Below are positions 14,974 through 23,200 of a stretch of 23,902 nt of DNA, in pieces (positions within the stretch are counted from its first letter, which is position 1; each line of letters starts with the position of its first letter). This stretch comes from CAZIVE01 sp964542435. Its GTDB lineage: Bacteria > Bacteroidota > Bacteroidia > Bacteroidales > Tannerellaceae. The position numbers and the translations under genes were made by a program. The stretch is from contig CAZIVE010000039.1 of NCBI GenBank assembly GCA_964542435.1, positions 1-23,902 on the forward strand, in the 5' to 3' direction. Under the pieces are notes generated by a model, which saw only the letters and a program-made list of their open reading frames with translations, was not told the DNA's origin and made no database searches.

Positions 14974-15342
14974 TCGATTTTTTTCTAAAAATGAGATTTG
15001 ATGCATCAGATTTGAGCTTTTTTTGTAAAAAGTAGAGATTTGATGCATCAGATGCCAGTTTTCATACTCGGAAAATGGGAGAAAATGCCATTTTCCGTCA
15101 TTTTTTTTGAAAAAGTTCAAATCTGATGCATCAAATATGGACTTCTGAAACCACAAGTCATGATTTGATGCAACTTTTCCCACCTTTAAAACCGGTAAGG
15201 TGGTTTTTGATGCATCAGATGTGTACTTTTCAATTAGAAAGTCCACATTTGATGCAACTTTTTCCATTTTTCGGCTCGAGAAGCTGACATCGGATCCATC
15301 AGGAAGCAACTTTTCAGAGAAAAAGCTCTTTCCGGAAGGACG
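14974..15342 (-). repeat. Tandem array of 42-bp palindrome-headed repeats
   Basis: Read on the minus strand, units begin at 15300, 15258, 15216, 15174, 15132, 15090, 15049 and 15007, a spacing of 42 bases everywhere except 41 for the unit starting at 15090. A more decayed unit may start at 15342. Most begin GATGCATCA or GTTGCATCA, followed by a middle resembling AATCTGGACTTT and an A-rich end. GATGCATC is a perfect palindrome, present at 15000-15007, 15042-15049, 15125-15132 and 15209-15216. GTTGCATC and GATGCATC heads alternate from 15258 to 15132, hinting at an 84-bp dimer. Adjacent units form long imperfect hairpins, for example 15211-15229 with 15238-15256 (17 of 19 positions pair, one more by G-T). 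The last unit runs up to the stop of the Gate-domain gene. No start codon or consistent frame supports a protein. Confidence 0.92.
15069..15108 (+). terminator. Likely terminator of the YIP1-smpB-Gate operon, inside the repeat array
   Basis: CGGAAAATGG (15069-15078) pairs perfectly with CCATTTTCCG (15088-15097) across a nine-base loop; a run of eight T follows at 15101-15108. It occupies the one repeat unit that has diverged from the array consensus. Confidence 0.65.
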
Positions 15343-15367
15343 AAAATGCACTGGACTTAGAGAGAAA

Positions 15368-15889
15368 CTACGAATTTTGCTTTTGGATAAGAAGAAGATC
15401 GAGGAGAAGACGAAGGGCGGAACGACAAGCACGGCGCACATTGTCACGACGTTCTTCACCGAAATGGTAGCAGTGAGAAACGGTATTGTTATGAAAAGTG
15501 GCGGCGATCCAGACTGTTCCGACCGGCTTCTCAATTGTGCCTCCGCCTGGCCCGGCCACTCCAGATGTAGCAACGGCACAATCGGCATGAAGAAGAGCGG
15601 CGGCACCTTCGGCCATCTGTTCCACGACAGGTTGACTGACTGCACCGAACTGATCCAGATCTTTCTCCGAAACGCCCAGTACCTGATGCTTCACATCGTT
15701 GGCATAGGAAACGACGCCACCAAGTACGTAATCGGAACTTCCGGCCACGGAAGTGAGCAAAGCGGCAATGCTTCCGCCCGTGCAGCTTTCAGCCGTGGCA
15801 ATGGTCAGATGTCTTTCAAGCAGAAGCTGCCGTAGTTTGGTTACGGTCACTTCCGATTGCTGTTCATTGTCCTCTTCGAACGTTATCAT
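15368..15889 (-). CDS. CinA C-terminal domain amidase (PncC-type)
   Basis: Stand-alone CinA C-terminal domain, the family of nicotinamide-nucleotide amidase (PncC) that deamidates NMN to nicotinate mononucleotide for pyridine-nucleotide recycling. The 173-residue protein has the active-site motif TAESCTGG (S35) and SYANDVKHQVLGV with the candidate catalytic lysine K67. The conserved SGVAGPGGGTIEKPVGTVW loop follows (about 109-127). It lacks the N-terminal molybdopterin-binding-like domain of full CinA. Its ATG overlaps the tsaD TGA as ATGA, indicating translational coupling. The first 17 residues are acidic and not conserved. The gene ends 26 bases before the possible ninth repeat unit. Confidence 0.93.
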   Translation of the reverse strand: MITFEEDNEQQSEVTVTKLRQLLLERHLTIATAESCTGGSIAALLTSVAGSSDYVLGGVVSYANDVKHQVLGVSEKDLDQFGAVSQPVVEQMAEGAAALLHADCAVATSGVAGPGGGTIEKPVGTVWIAATFHNNTVSHCYHFGEERRDNVRRACRSALRLLLDLLLIQKQNS

Positions 15890-16923
15890 AATGAAGCCGA
15901 AATGACATTGTTGACGCGGGCGAACGGAACGGCGTCGAGTGGACAGTATTTCTTGTCGATAAACTTGTAATAGCCGGTGATCGCAACCATGGCGGCATTA
16001 TCGGTCGTGAAGGAGAACTTCGGGATATACACTTTCCATCCCAGCCGTTTTCCATGTTCCACAAAAGCATCGCGGAGTCCGGAATTGGCAGAAACGCCAC
16101 CCGAAACAGCCACCTGATTGATACCTAAATCCTTTGCAGCCATACGAAGCTTGTTCATCAGAATATCGATGACCGTGGCTTGTAATGAAGCGCAGAGATC
16201 CTTTTTGTTCTTTTCGATGAAGTCCGGATCTTCTTTCAGATGATCGCGCAGCGTATAGAGGAACGAGGTTTTTAAGCCACTGAAGCTGTAGTCATAGTTC
16301 TCGATATGAGGTTTGCTGAAGGTGAAGGCTTTCGGATTCCCTTCGTTGGCAAGTCTGTTGACAACAGGTCCGCCGGGATAACCAAGGCCCATGACTTTGG
16401 CACATTTATCGAAAGCTTCGCCGGCTGCATCGTCAATGGTCTGACCGATCACCTCCATATCGTTGTAAGCCTTTACGAGTACGATCTGCGAGTTGCCTCC
16501 AGAGACGAGCAGGCAGAGAAATGGAAACGTAGGAGCGTGGTTGTCGTCGGGCGCCTCCTTGACGAAATGGGCAAGCACGTGCGCTTGCAGGTGATTAACT
16601 TCTACCATCGGAATACCGAGAGCAGATGCGAATCCTTTGGTGAACGATGTCCCAACCAACAGAGAACCGAGAAGTCCTGGACCACGTGTAAATGCTATGG
16701 CATCGAGATCATGACGGTCGATTCCGGCACGTTTGATGGCTTCCGAAACGACAGGAACTATATTTTGCTGGTGTGCACGTGAAGCCAGTTCGGGGACAAC
16801 GCCTCCGTAAGCCTCATGTACTGCTTGACTGGCAATTACATTTGAAAGAAGTACTTCATCACGAATGACAGCGGCAGAAGTATCGTCGCAAGATGATTCT
16901 ATTCCCAATATTGTGATACTCAT
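15886..16923 (-). CDS. tsaD: tRNA N6-adenosine threonylcarbamoyltransferase
   Basis: Transfers threonylcarbamoyl to A37 of tRNAs reading ANN codons, forming t6A, together with TsaB and TsaE; essential in most bacteria. The 345-residue protein has the ASKHA start ILGIESSCDDTSAAVI, the metal-binding NHLQAHVLAHF (H111 and H115), VSGGNSQIVLV, and DDAAGEAFDKCAKVMGLGYPGGP. It also has the C-terminal VSGGVSANSGLR and FTTDNAAMVAITGY. I chose the ATG at 16923, not 16944: the upstream choice adds MQKNSEE, which is not conserved, and would overlap the candidate -7 element. It is divergent from the TamB-like gene, with a gap of about 100 bases. Confidence 0.97.
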   Translation of the reverse strand: MSITILGIESSCDDTSAAVIRDEVLLSNVIASQAVHEAYGGVVPELASRAHQQNIVPVVSEAIKRAGIDRHDLDAIAFTRGPGLLGSLLVGTSFTKGFASALGIPMVEVNHLQAHVLAHFVKEAPDDNHAPTFPFLCLLVSGGNSQIVLVKAYNDMEVIGQTIDDAAGEAFDKCAKVMGLGYPGGPVVNRLANEGNPKAFTFSKPHIENYDYSFSGLKTSFLYTLRDHLKEDPDFIEKNKKDLCASLQATVIDILMNKLRMAAKDLGINQVAVSGGVSANSGLRDAFVEHGKRLGWKVYIPKFSFTTDNAAMVAITGYYKFIDKKYCPLDAVPFARVNNVISASL

Positions 16924-16941
16924 CTCTTCAGAATTTTTCTG

Positions 16942-16949
16942 CAAATTAA
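16942..16949 (-). promoter_or_regulatory. Candidate -7 element of tsaD-cinA
   Basis: Reads TTAATTTG on the minus strand, one base from TAnnTTTG, 18 bases before the tsaD ATG. Confidence 0.4.
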
Positions 16950-16972
16950 CGAAATCTATTCCGATAATATTG

Positions 16973-16980
16973 TAGTTTTG
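16973..16980 (+). promoter_or_regulatory. Predicted -7 element of the TamB-ligase operon
   Basis: TAGTTTTG, an exact TAnnTTTG. It ends 22 bases before an in-frame ATC at 17003 and 52 bases before the first canonical start, TTG at 17033. Confidence 0.55.
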
Positions 16981-17032
16981 TCATTAAAATACCCGCAGGC
17001 ATATCAGAGGACTTAAATACATAATCATAACA

Positions 17033-20000
17033 TTGCTGACGTTGGCTTGGATCGGTTACGTCATGCCGGCGATTCTGGTGAGGATTCCCGTCGTTCAAGA
17101 ACGCATCACAAAGATTGCATCCTCAGAGTTGTCTAATTATCTTGGTGTACCTGTAAAAATTGGAAGCGTAGATATAGAGTGGCTCAATCATCTGGTATTA
17201 GAAAATGTCAATCTTCCGGATCGCGATGGTAAAGTCCTTCTTCGAGCCCATCAGCTGACTGCAGGTTTTGAATTGCTTCCTCTTTTCCACAATAAATTGG
17301 TATTTACTACAGTCCGTCTTTTCGGTGTCACTGTCAATCTGCGGAAGGCCTCTGCAGACAAACCTTTGAATCTGCAGTTCGTGCTGGATGCTTTTGCCAG
17401 TAAGGACAAGAACAAGAAAAAGAATCACATTGATCTTCGGCTCAATTCCGTATTGATTCGAAGGGGTATCTTTACCTATAACATCGAAGATCAGCAGGAG
17501 ACGCCCGGAAAGTTCAATTCCAAACATATCCGTTTGCGGAATCTGAGTGCCAAAATTTCTCTGAAGGCTTTCACGAAGGACAGTCTGAATGCCAGTATCC
17601 GAAAGATGAGCTTTGATGAATCGTCAGGTTTCAGTCTTAAGAGGCTCGACCTGGAGATCGTGGGAAATAAAGACAGCGCCATTATTGACAATTTCGAAAT
17701 ACGTCTGCCTTCAACCGATCTGGTGCTGGCTCGTAGCAAGGTGGATTTGAGAGGCATTCACGATATGAAGACGTTGCTTGAGAGAGCACCTCTGCATTTA
17801 GCCATCACATCCTCTCAGATCTGTCTGAAAGATTTCTCGCCTTTTGTCCCGGCACTTCATAATTTTACCGACAGTCTCGAGCTGATAGCAGAAGCGACGG
17901 GAAGCGTCAATAATCTGGACCTTCGTCAGCTTTCTCTCAAATACAGTGATAAGATGCTGTTCGTGGGTAATGTGATCTTAAAAGATCTGACGCATCCCAA
18001 GAATCTGTATCTGAACGGCGAGGTGCGTAAGATGTATCTCACCACGGAAGGTATCGAAGGTTTTGCCAACAACTTCAGCGACAAACCGGTCTCGTTGCCT
18101 GATGCGCTCATTCGCATCGGTACTATCAACTTCACCGGAGAGATTTCAGGCTTTGTGGACAATCTGGCGGCGGTTGGAAAGATGTCCTCGAATGTGGGAT
18201 CCATTGAGACTGATGTGCATTTCGGAAAGGACAAGTCCAAAGGCATTGCCACCTATGTGAAGGGCCACATCCAGTCCAACGGATTCCATTTGGGCGAACT
18301 GATGGCTGATCATAAGAAATTCGGAGATGTCACACTGGATATCAAGATCGATGCCAAACGTCCTGAAAAGGGGGATTTCGCAGGCAAGGTGATGGCCAAC
18401 GTCAATAAGTTCGATTATCAAGGGCATCGCTATGATAAGATTCTCTTGGACGGAGCGTTCACGCCACATTCGTTTGATGGTGCTTTGCGCATCAACGATC
18501 CCGATGGATCTTTGGATGCGCACGGCTTCTTCCGTCGTGAAGGCAGGAATTCCATTTATAATGTCACGGCTGATGTGGCTCATCTCCATCCGGACAAACT
18601 TCATCTGACAGACAAATATGAAGAGCCAGAGATTTCTTGCCGCATCAATTCCAATTTCGTTGGCAATCATATTGACAATATTCAGGGAAAGATCCTGGTG
18701 GAGGATCTGCAGTTTAAGACAAGACCCTCTTCTTTTCATCTCGACAGTCTGAAGGTGGAAGCTTCGGGGCAGTCGAAAAGCCGCAAGCTTACCATCGCTT
18801 CCGATGTGCTCAATGGAGAGGTGACAGGCGCCTATTCTTTCAGTACCTTGATTCCCTGTCTGCTCCAGACATTTAAAGGTTATGTTCCGGCATTGGTGAA
18901 GGCTGCCAATGGTAAGCGTTCGTCCAAAGCGGAGGAAAACAATTTCGAGATGATGATGACTGTGGAGCGTTGTGAAGATATCTGCCGTACATTGAAATTG
19001 CCGTTTACCATCGAGACCACTTCGCGTCTTGTCGCTTTTTATAACAACCGTTTCAATCGTTTCCGCATGGAGGCATGGTTGCCTAAGTTTATGTTGGGAA
19101 GTTCGCGCTTTGAAGCTTGCCACATCCAATGTGAGAATCCTTCCGATGAAGTCGATATCCAGCTTCGTGCCACTAATTACAACGATAAAGGCCTTGAGAA
19201 TTATCTCGATTTGAAGGCGAGCGCCAAAGACAACCTTCTCAATTCGGTCATCAACTGGGCGAACAACAAGCCTAATCAATACAAGGCAACCTTGTCCGCA
19301 TCCACTAAATTTGCTGAAGAAACCGACGAACTGGGAAAAACGGCCTTGACCACACACATCGGATTGAACCCAAGTACGCTTACCGTTAAAGATACGACTT
19401 GGAACATCTCTCCGTCGGAAGTATCGATCCGTAACGGACGGATCCATGTGCAGCATTTCCAGGTTGTGCGGGGTGATCAACATCTTTATCTCAACGGATT
19501 TGTCAGCAAGGATCCGACGGATACGCTCAAGGTGGACATGCATCAGGTGGAACTGAGTTATATTTTTGATGTCTTGAATATCGAAGTTTTGCAGTTCGGC
19601 GGTGAAGCTACAGGAAAGTTCTATCTCAGCGACGTGTATAAGAGCATGATGCTTAATACGGACTTGGAGGTAAAGAACTTCTCCTTCAATAAGGTTGTTC
19701 TGGGTCGTCTCAATATGTTCAGTGAATGGGACAATGAGCAGAAAGGCATCTCCATGATGGGCACGATCTATAAGAACGATTCCACCTGGACTGATGTGAA
19801 CGGCACGGTTTATCCCGTTGGCCCCAATTCGGGACTCTCGTTGTATTTCGATGCCAACGATCTGAACATTGCCTTCATTCATCCTTTTGTGGACGGTGTG
19901 GTGAAAAACCTACAGGGAAGAGGATTCGGAAATGTTCATCTTTACGGTCCGTTCAGCCAGCTGAATGTGGTGGGCGACGTTATGATTCGTGACGGTGGTT

Positions 20001-21505
20001 TCGGTATCGATTTTCTGAATACCTATTATTCTATCGACGACTCGATTCATCTCAGTCCTAATTCCATCAACTTCCGCAATGTTACAGTGAGAGACAAGTT
20101 CGGCAATCAGGGACGAGTCACTTTCAATGTCAACCATGAGCATTTCCATAATTTCAACTTCAAGGCGGATATTACGGCAGATCGGATGCTGGTATATAAT
20201 GCCACGGCGAAGCAGCATCCGCTTCTTTACGGTACGGCTTTCGGAAGTGGCAAGGCAACGATTCAGGGCAATGGCGATGTCATCAATTTCGACATCAATA
20301 TGCAGAGTGAACCCAATACGGTGGTCGGACTCAATTTTATGGAGAACTCAGCGGCAGACGACTATAATTTCATCAAGTTCATTGACAAAAACAAACAGTT
20401 GGCGGCGTCCAAAGACTCTGCCAATGCAAACGACGGGAAGAAGGATGATGACGGCGGAACGGAATTTAGAATGAATATTCAGCTCGATGTCACTCCTGAT
20501 GCGGAGATCCAGCTCGTCATGGATCCTACTGCCGGCGATATGATCAAAGGCAATGCGAGCGGAAATCTGCAGATCCAATACGGAACGAAATCGGATTTGC
20601 GTATCTATGGTGGTTTGAACATCACAGAGGGGAAGTATAATTTCAGTATGCAGCAGATCATCCATCGCGACTTCACCTTGCGCGAAGGCAGCACCGTTAC
20701 GTTTAATGGCGATCCCTATTCTGCCAATCTTAATGTGAATGCTATCTATCGGGTGACAGCGAACCTCGGTGACTTGGATGAAGGGTTATTGGTGGAAAGT
20801 TCGCGTACGAATGTCCCGGTCAATTGCGTCTTGAACATAAACGGAGTGATGCGAAGTCCGGAGATCTCTTTCGACCTCGAATTGCCTGGTTCCAATGAGG
20901 AGCTGGAACGTCAGGTGAAGAGTCTGGTCAATACCGAAGACATGATGACGCGTCAGATCATCTACCTGCTTGTACTCAACAAATTCTATACTCCCGACTA
21001 TGCCAACGGCTATCGAGGCAGTGAGTTCTCGGCCGTCGCTTCGTCTGCTATATCCCAACAGTTGTCGGGTTTGCTCAATTCACTCACGGACAAAGTTCAG
21101 ATCGGAGCCAACATCCGAGCGAGCCAGGATGGATTTACTAACGACACGGAGATGGAGATGCTCCTTTCCAGTCAGTTGCTCAACAACCGTCTGCTCTTCA
21201 ACGGTAACTTCGGATATAAGAACAATGTCAATCTCAACCAGAATGTCTTCGTGGGAGAGTTCGATCTCGAATACAAACTGACGAAGACGGGCGATATCCG
21301 TCTCAAAGCGTACAATCATGCCAACGATATGTATCAGTATCTCAAACAGTCACTGACAACGCAGGGCGTAGGCATTATCTTCAAGAAAGATTTTACGAAT
21401 GTTTCCGATATATTCCGCCGAACGCGAGTACTGCTGCCTCCTTTAAGGATGGACACAACGCGGACCGAGTTGAAGTCGGATTCAACAGCTAAGAAGAAAC
21501 AATAA
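17033..21505 (+). CDS. TamB-like translocation/assembly module protein (DUF490)
   Basis: A 1490-residue AsmA/TamB-superfamily protein. It is anchored in the inner membrane and predicted to form a long beta-groove across the periplasm, a fold linked to phospholipid transport or outer-membrane protein assembly. An N-terminal transmembrane segment is followed by the AsmA-like stretch LGVPVKIGSVDIEWLNHLVLENV. A long beta-rich body follows. The C-terminal DUF490 hallmarks are RIYGGLNITEGKYNF, REGSTVTFNGDPYSANLNV and SPEISFDLELPGSNEELERQ, ending in a barrel-like MMTRQIIYLLVLNKFY region. The start is uncertain. TTG at 17033 is the only canonical upstream choice, yet the open frame continues back as RRHIRGLKYIIIT, which completes a normal basic-then-hydrophobic anchor. 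A ligase gene follows after 12 bases. Confidence 0.92.
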   Translation: MLTLAWIGYVMPAILVRIPVVQERITKIASSELSNYLGVPVKIGSVDIEWLNHLVLENVNLPDRDGKVLLRAHQLTAGFELLPLFHNKLVFTTVRLFGVTVNLRKASADKPLNLQFVLDAFASKDKNKKKNHIDLRLNSVLIRRGIFTYNIEDQQETPGKFNSKHIRLRNLSAKISLKAFTKDSLNASIRKMSFDESSGFSLKRLDLEIVGNKDSAIIDNFEIRLPSTDLVLARSKVDLRGIHDMKTLLERAPLHLAITSSQICLKDFSPFVPALHNFTDSLELIAEATGSVNNLDLRQLSLKYSDKMLFVGNVILKDLTHPKNLYLNGEVRKMYLTTEGIEGFANNFSDKPVSLPDALIRIGTINFTGEISGFVDNLAAVGKMSSNVGSIETDVHFGKDKSKGIATYVKGHIQSNGFHLGELMADHKKFGDVTLDIKIDAKRPEKGDFAGKVMANVNKFDYQGHRYDKILLDGAFTPHSFDGALRINDPDGSLDAHGFFRREGRNSIYNVTADVAHLHPDKLHLTDKYEEPEISCRINSNFVGNHIDNIQGKILVEDLQFKTRPSSFHLDSLKVEASGQSKSRKLTIASDVLNGEVTGAYSFSTLIPCLLQTFKGYVPALVKAANGKRSSKAEENNFEMMMTVERCEDICRTLKLPFTIETTSRLVAFYNNRFNRFRMEAWLPKFMLGSSRFEACHIQCENPSDEVDIQLRATNYNDKGLENYLDLKASAKDNLLNSVINWANNKPNQYKATLSASTKFAEETDELGKTALTTHIGLNPSTLTVKDTTWNISPSEVSIRNGRIHVQHFQVVRGDQHLYLNGFVSKDPTDTLKVDMHQVELSYIFDVLNIEVLQFGGEATGKFYLSDVYKSMMLNTDLEVKNFSFNKVVLGRLNMFSEWDNEQKGISMMGTIYKNDSTWTDVNGTVYPVGPNSGLSLYFDANDLNIAFIHPFVDGVVKNLQGRGFGNVHLYGPFSQLNVVGDVMIRDGGFGIDFLNTYYSIDDSIHLSPNSINFRNVTVRDKFGNQGRVTFNVNHEHFHNFNFKADITADRMLVYNATAKQHPLLYGTAFGSGKATIQGNGDVINFDINMQSEPNTVVGLNFMENSAADDYNFIKFIDKNKQLAASKDSANANDGKKDDDGGTEFRMNIQLDVTPDAEIQLVMDPTAGDMIKGNASGNLQIQYGTKSDLRIYGGLNITEGKYNFSMQQIIHRDFTLREGSTVTFNGDPYSANLNVNAIYRVTANLGDLDEGLLVESSRTNVPVNCVLNINGVMRSPEISFDLELPGSNEELERQVKSLVNTEDMMTRQIIYLLVLNKFYTPDYANGYRGSEFSAVASSAISQQLSGLLNSLTDKVQIGANIRASQDGFTNDTEMEMLLSSQLLNNRLLFNGNFGYKNNVNLNQNVFVGEFDLEYKLTKTGDIRLKAYNHANDMYQYLKQSLTTQGVGIIFKKDFTNVSDIFRRTRVLLPPLRMDTTRTELKSDSTAKKKQ

Positions 21506-21517
21506 TTCAATTCAGAT

Positions 21518-23179
21518 ATGGTTAACGATAAAAGTTTTGTAGCATTGGTAGAGAATGCCGTCAAGAAGTATTGGGATCTGCCTGCTTATTCGGATTATGA
21601 CGGCACCACTTTTAAGTACAGCGATATGGCTGTGTGCATCGAAAAGCTCCACATCCTGTTTGAATCGGCAGGTATTCGTCAGGGTGACAAAATAGCGCTC
21701 GTGGGTCGTAATTCTTCCCATTGGGCCATTTCGCTTTTCGCTGTTGTCACATACGGTGCGGTAGCCGTTCCACTTCTTCAGGATTTCAAGCCCGACAATA
21801 TTCACCATCTCGTCAATCATTCCGATGCGAGGGCGCTTCTCGTAGCATCTGGCAACTGGGAGATGCTGAATGAAGAGAAGATGCCGGCTCTCTCCTTGAT
21901 CGTGCAGATAGATAAGTTCTCCATCATCAAGGCCGACAGTACGGCTCAGTCATCTTGGGATCATATCGATGATCTGTTCATGCTAAAGTTTGGTAGCAAG
22001 TTCGGACAGGATGAGGTTCATTATTACGAAGATCAGCCTGAGGAGTTGGCTTTGATCAACTATACATCCGGTACAACCAGTTTCTCCAAAGGTGTGATGG
22101 TGCCTTACCGTGCGCTTTGGAGCAATACGGTCTTTGCCCATTCGCGTCTGCCGTTTATTCATCCGGGTGATAATATTGTCTGTATGCTGCCGATGGCGCA
22201 CATGTATGGCCTTACGTTTGACGTATTCAATTCGTTGAACAATGGATGTCATGTCCATTTCCTCTCTCGTATTCCCGTTCCGCGCATCATCGCCGAAGCT
22301 TTTGCTACGATCAAGCCGGCGTTGATATTGACGGTTCCGTTGGTTATCGAGAAGATCATCAAGAACAAAGTATTCCCGGAACTCAACAAGCCGTGGCTGA
22401 AGATCCTGTTGAAGTTGCCGCTTGTTGATCGTACGTTGCTCAATCGCATCCGTGAACGTCTCGATGAATCTTTCGGAGGAAAATGCTTCGAACTGGTCAT
22501 CGGCGGAGCTGCCATCAATCCTGAGGTGGAGAGTTTCCTGCAGGCCATTCATTTCCATTATACCGTCGGTTACGGAATGACGGAGTGCTGTCCGCTCGTG
22601 ACCTATTCGCAATGGGATGAATATCGTCAAGGCAGCGTCGGTCGTGTTGTTGACCGCATGGAGATCAAGATTGATTCGGAGGATCCGCAGAACAAGGTCG
22701 GTGAGATTTTGGTGCGCGGTGATAATGTGATGTTGGGTTATTATAAGAATCCGGAAGCTACGAAGGCCGTGATGAATGAAGATGGCTGGATGCGTACAGG
22801 CGATCTGGGCACCATCGATGCCGACGGCTCGCTTTTCATCCGTGGGCGCAGCAAGAACCTCATTCTCGGTCCGAACGGACAGAACATCTATCCCGAAGAG
22901 TTGGAAGAGCATTTGAACAATATGAATTATGTTTCTGAATCGATTGTCATTTCTCAGGAAGGAAAGCTAGTTGCACTCATTTATCCCGATTTCGAACAGC
23001 TCGACAAGGAACATATCGATCATACGACCATTGATCATCTGATGCAGGCGAACATCGACGAACTCAACAAGAGTTTCCCCTATTATTGCAAGGTCTCCTC
23101 TTTCCGTCTTTATCAGGAAGAATTTGAAAAGACGCCGAAACATAGCATTCGACGTTATCTCTATCAGCCCACAGAGTAA
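21518..23179 (+). CDS. AMP-forming long-chain fatty acid-CoA ligase family protein
   Basis: Activates a carboxylic acid, probably a long-chain fatty acid, with ATP to an acyl-adenylate and then to a thioester. The 553-residue protein has the family motifs in order: the P-loop-like YTSGTTSFSKG (182-192), GYGMTECCP (351-359), WMRTGDLG (424-431, with D429), and RGRSKNLIL (442-450). The C-terminal lysine is in KTPKHSIRR (K541). The P-loop departs from the usual TSGTTGxPKG: glycine and proline are both serine here. Length is normal. It begins 12 bases after the TamB-like gene, linking acyl activation with the envelope lipid machinery. The acceptor could be CoA or an acyl carrier protein. Confidence 0.93.
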   Translation: MVNDKSFVALVENAVKKYWDLPAYSDYDGTTFKYSDMAVCIEKLHILFESAGIRQGDKIALVGRNSSHWAISLFAVVTYGAVAVPLLQDFKPDNIHHLVNHSDARALLVASGNWEMLNEEKMPALSLIVQIDKFSIIKADSTAQSSWDHIDDLFMLKFGSKFGQDEVHYYEDQPEELALINYTSGTTSFSKGVMVPYRALWSNTVFAHSRLPFIHPGDNIVCMLPMAHMYGLTFDVFNSLNNGCHVHFLSRIPVPRIIAEAFATIKPALILTVPLVIEKIIKNKVFPELNKPWLKILLKLPLVDRTLLNRIRERLDESFGGKCFELVIGGAAINPEVESFLQAIHFHYTVGYGMTECCPLVTYSQWDEYRQGSVGRVVDRMEIKIDSEDPQNKVGEILVRGDNVMLGYYKNPEATKAVMNEDGWMRTGDLGTIDADGSLFIRGRSKNLILGPNGQNIYPEELEEHLNNMNYVSESIVISQEGKLVALIYPDFEQLDKEHIDHTTIDHLMQANIDELNKSFPYYCKVSSFRLYQEEFEKTPKHSIRRYLYQPTE

Positions 23180-23200
23180 ACCGTTTTGTTGAAGTTAAAG

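Noticed and set aside
14974..15342. Replication origin iterons
   Set aside because: I see no DnaA-box cluster, AT-rich unwinding region or replication gene nearby; neighbours are ordinary operons.
14902..15645. Minus-strand 247-codon open frame with 14-residue repeats such as VASN.DF..EK and DASDLNFFKK
   Set aside because: The repeats come from the 42-bp DNA array (42 is a multiple of three). The frame shifts at the 41-base unit, the part above 15368 lies in the wrong frame of cinA, and the tail is antisense to the Gate-domain gene.
18146..19882. 578-codon open frame antisense to the TamB-like gene
   Set aside because: It lies wholly inside a recognisable gene, starts and ends at no promoter or terminator, and its composition (many H, I and R) is typical of a shadow frame.
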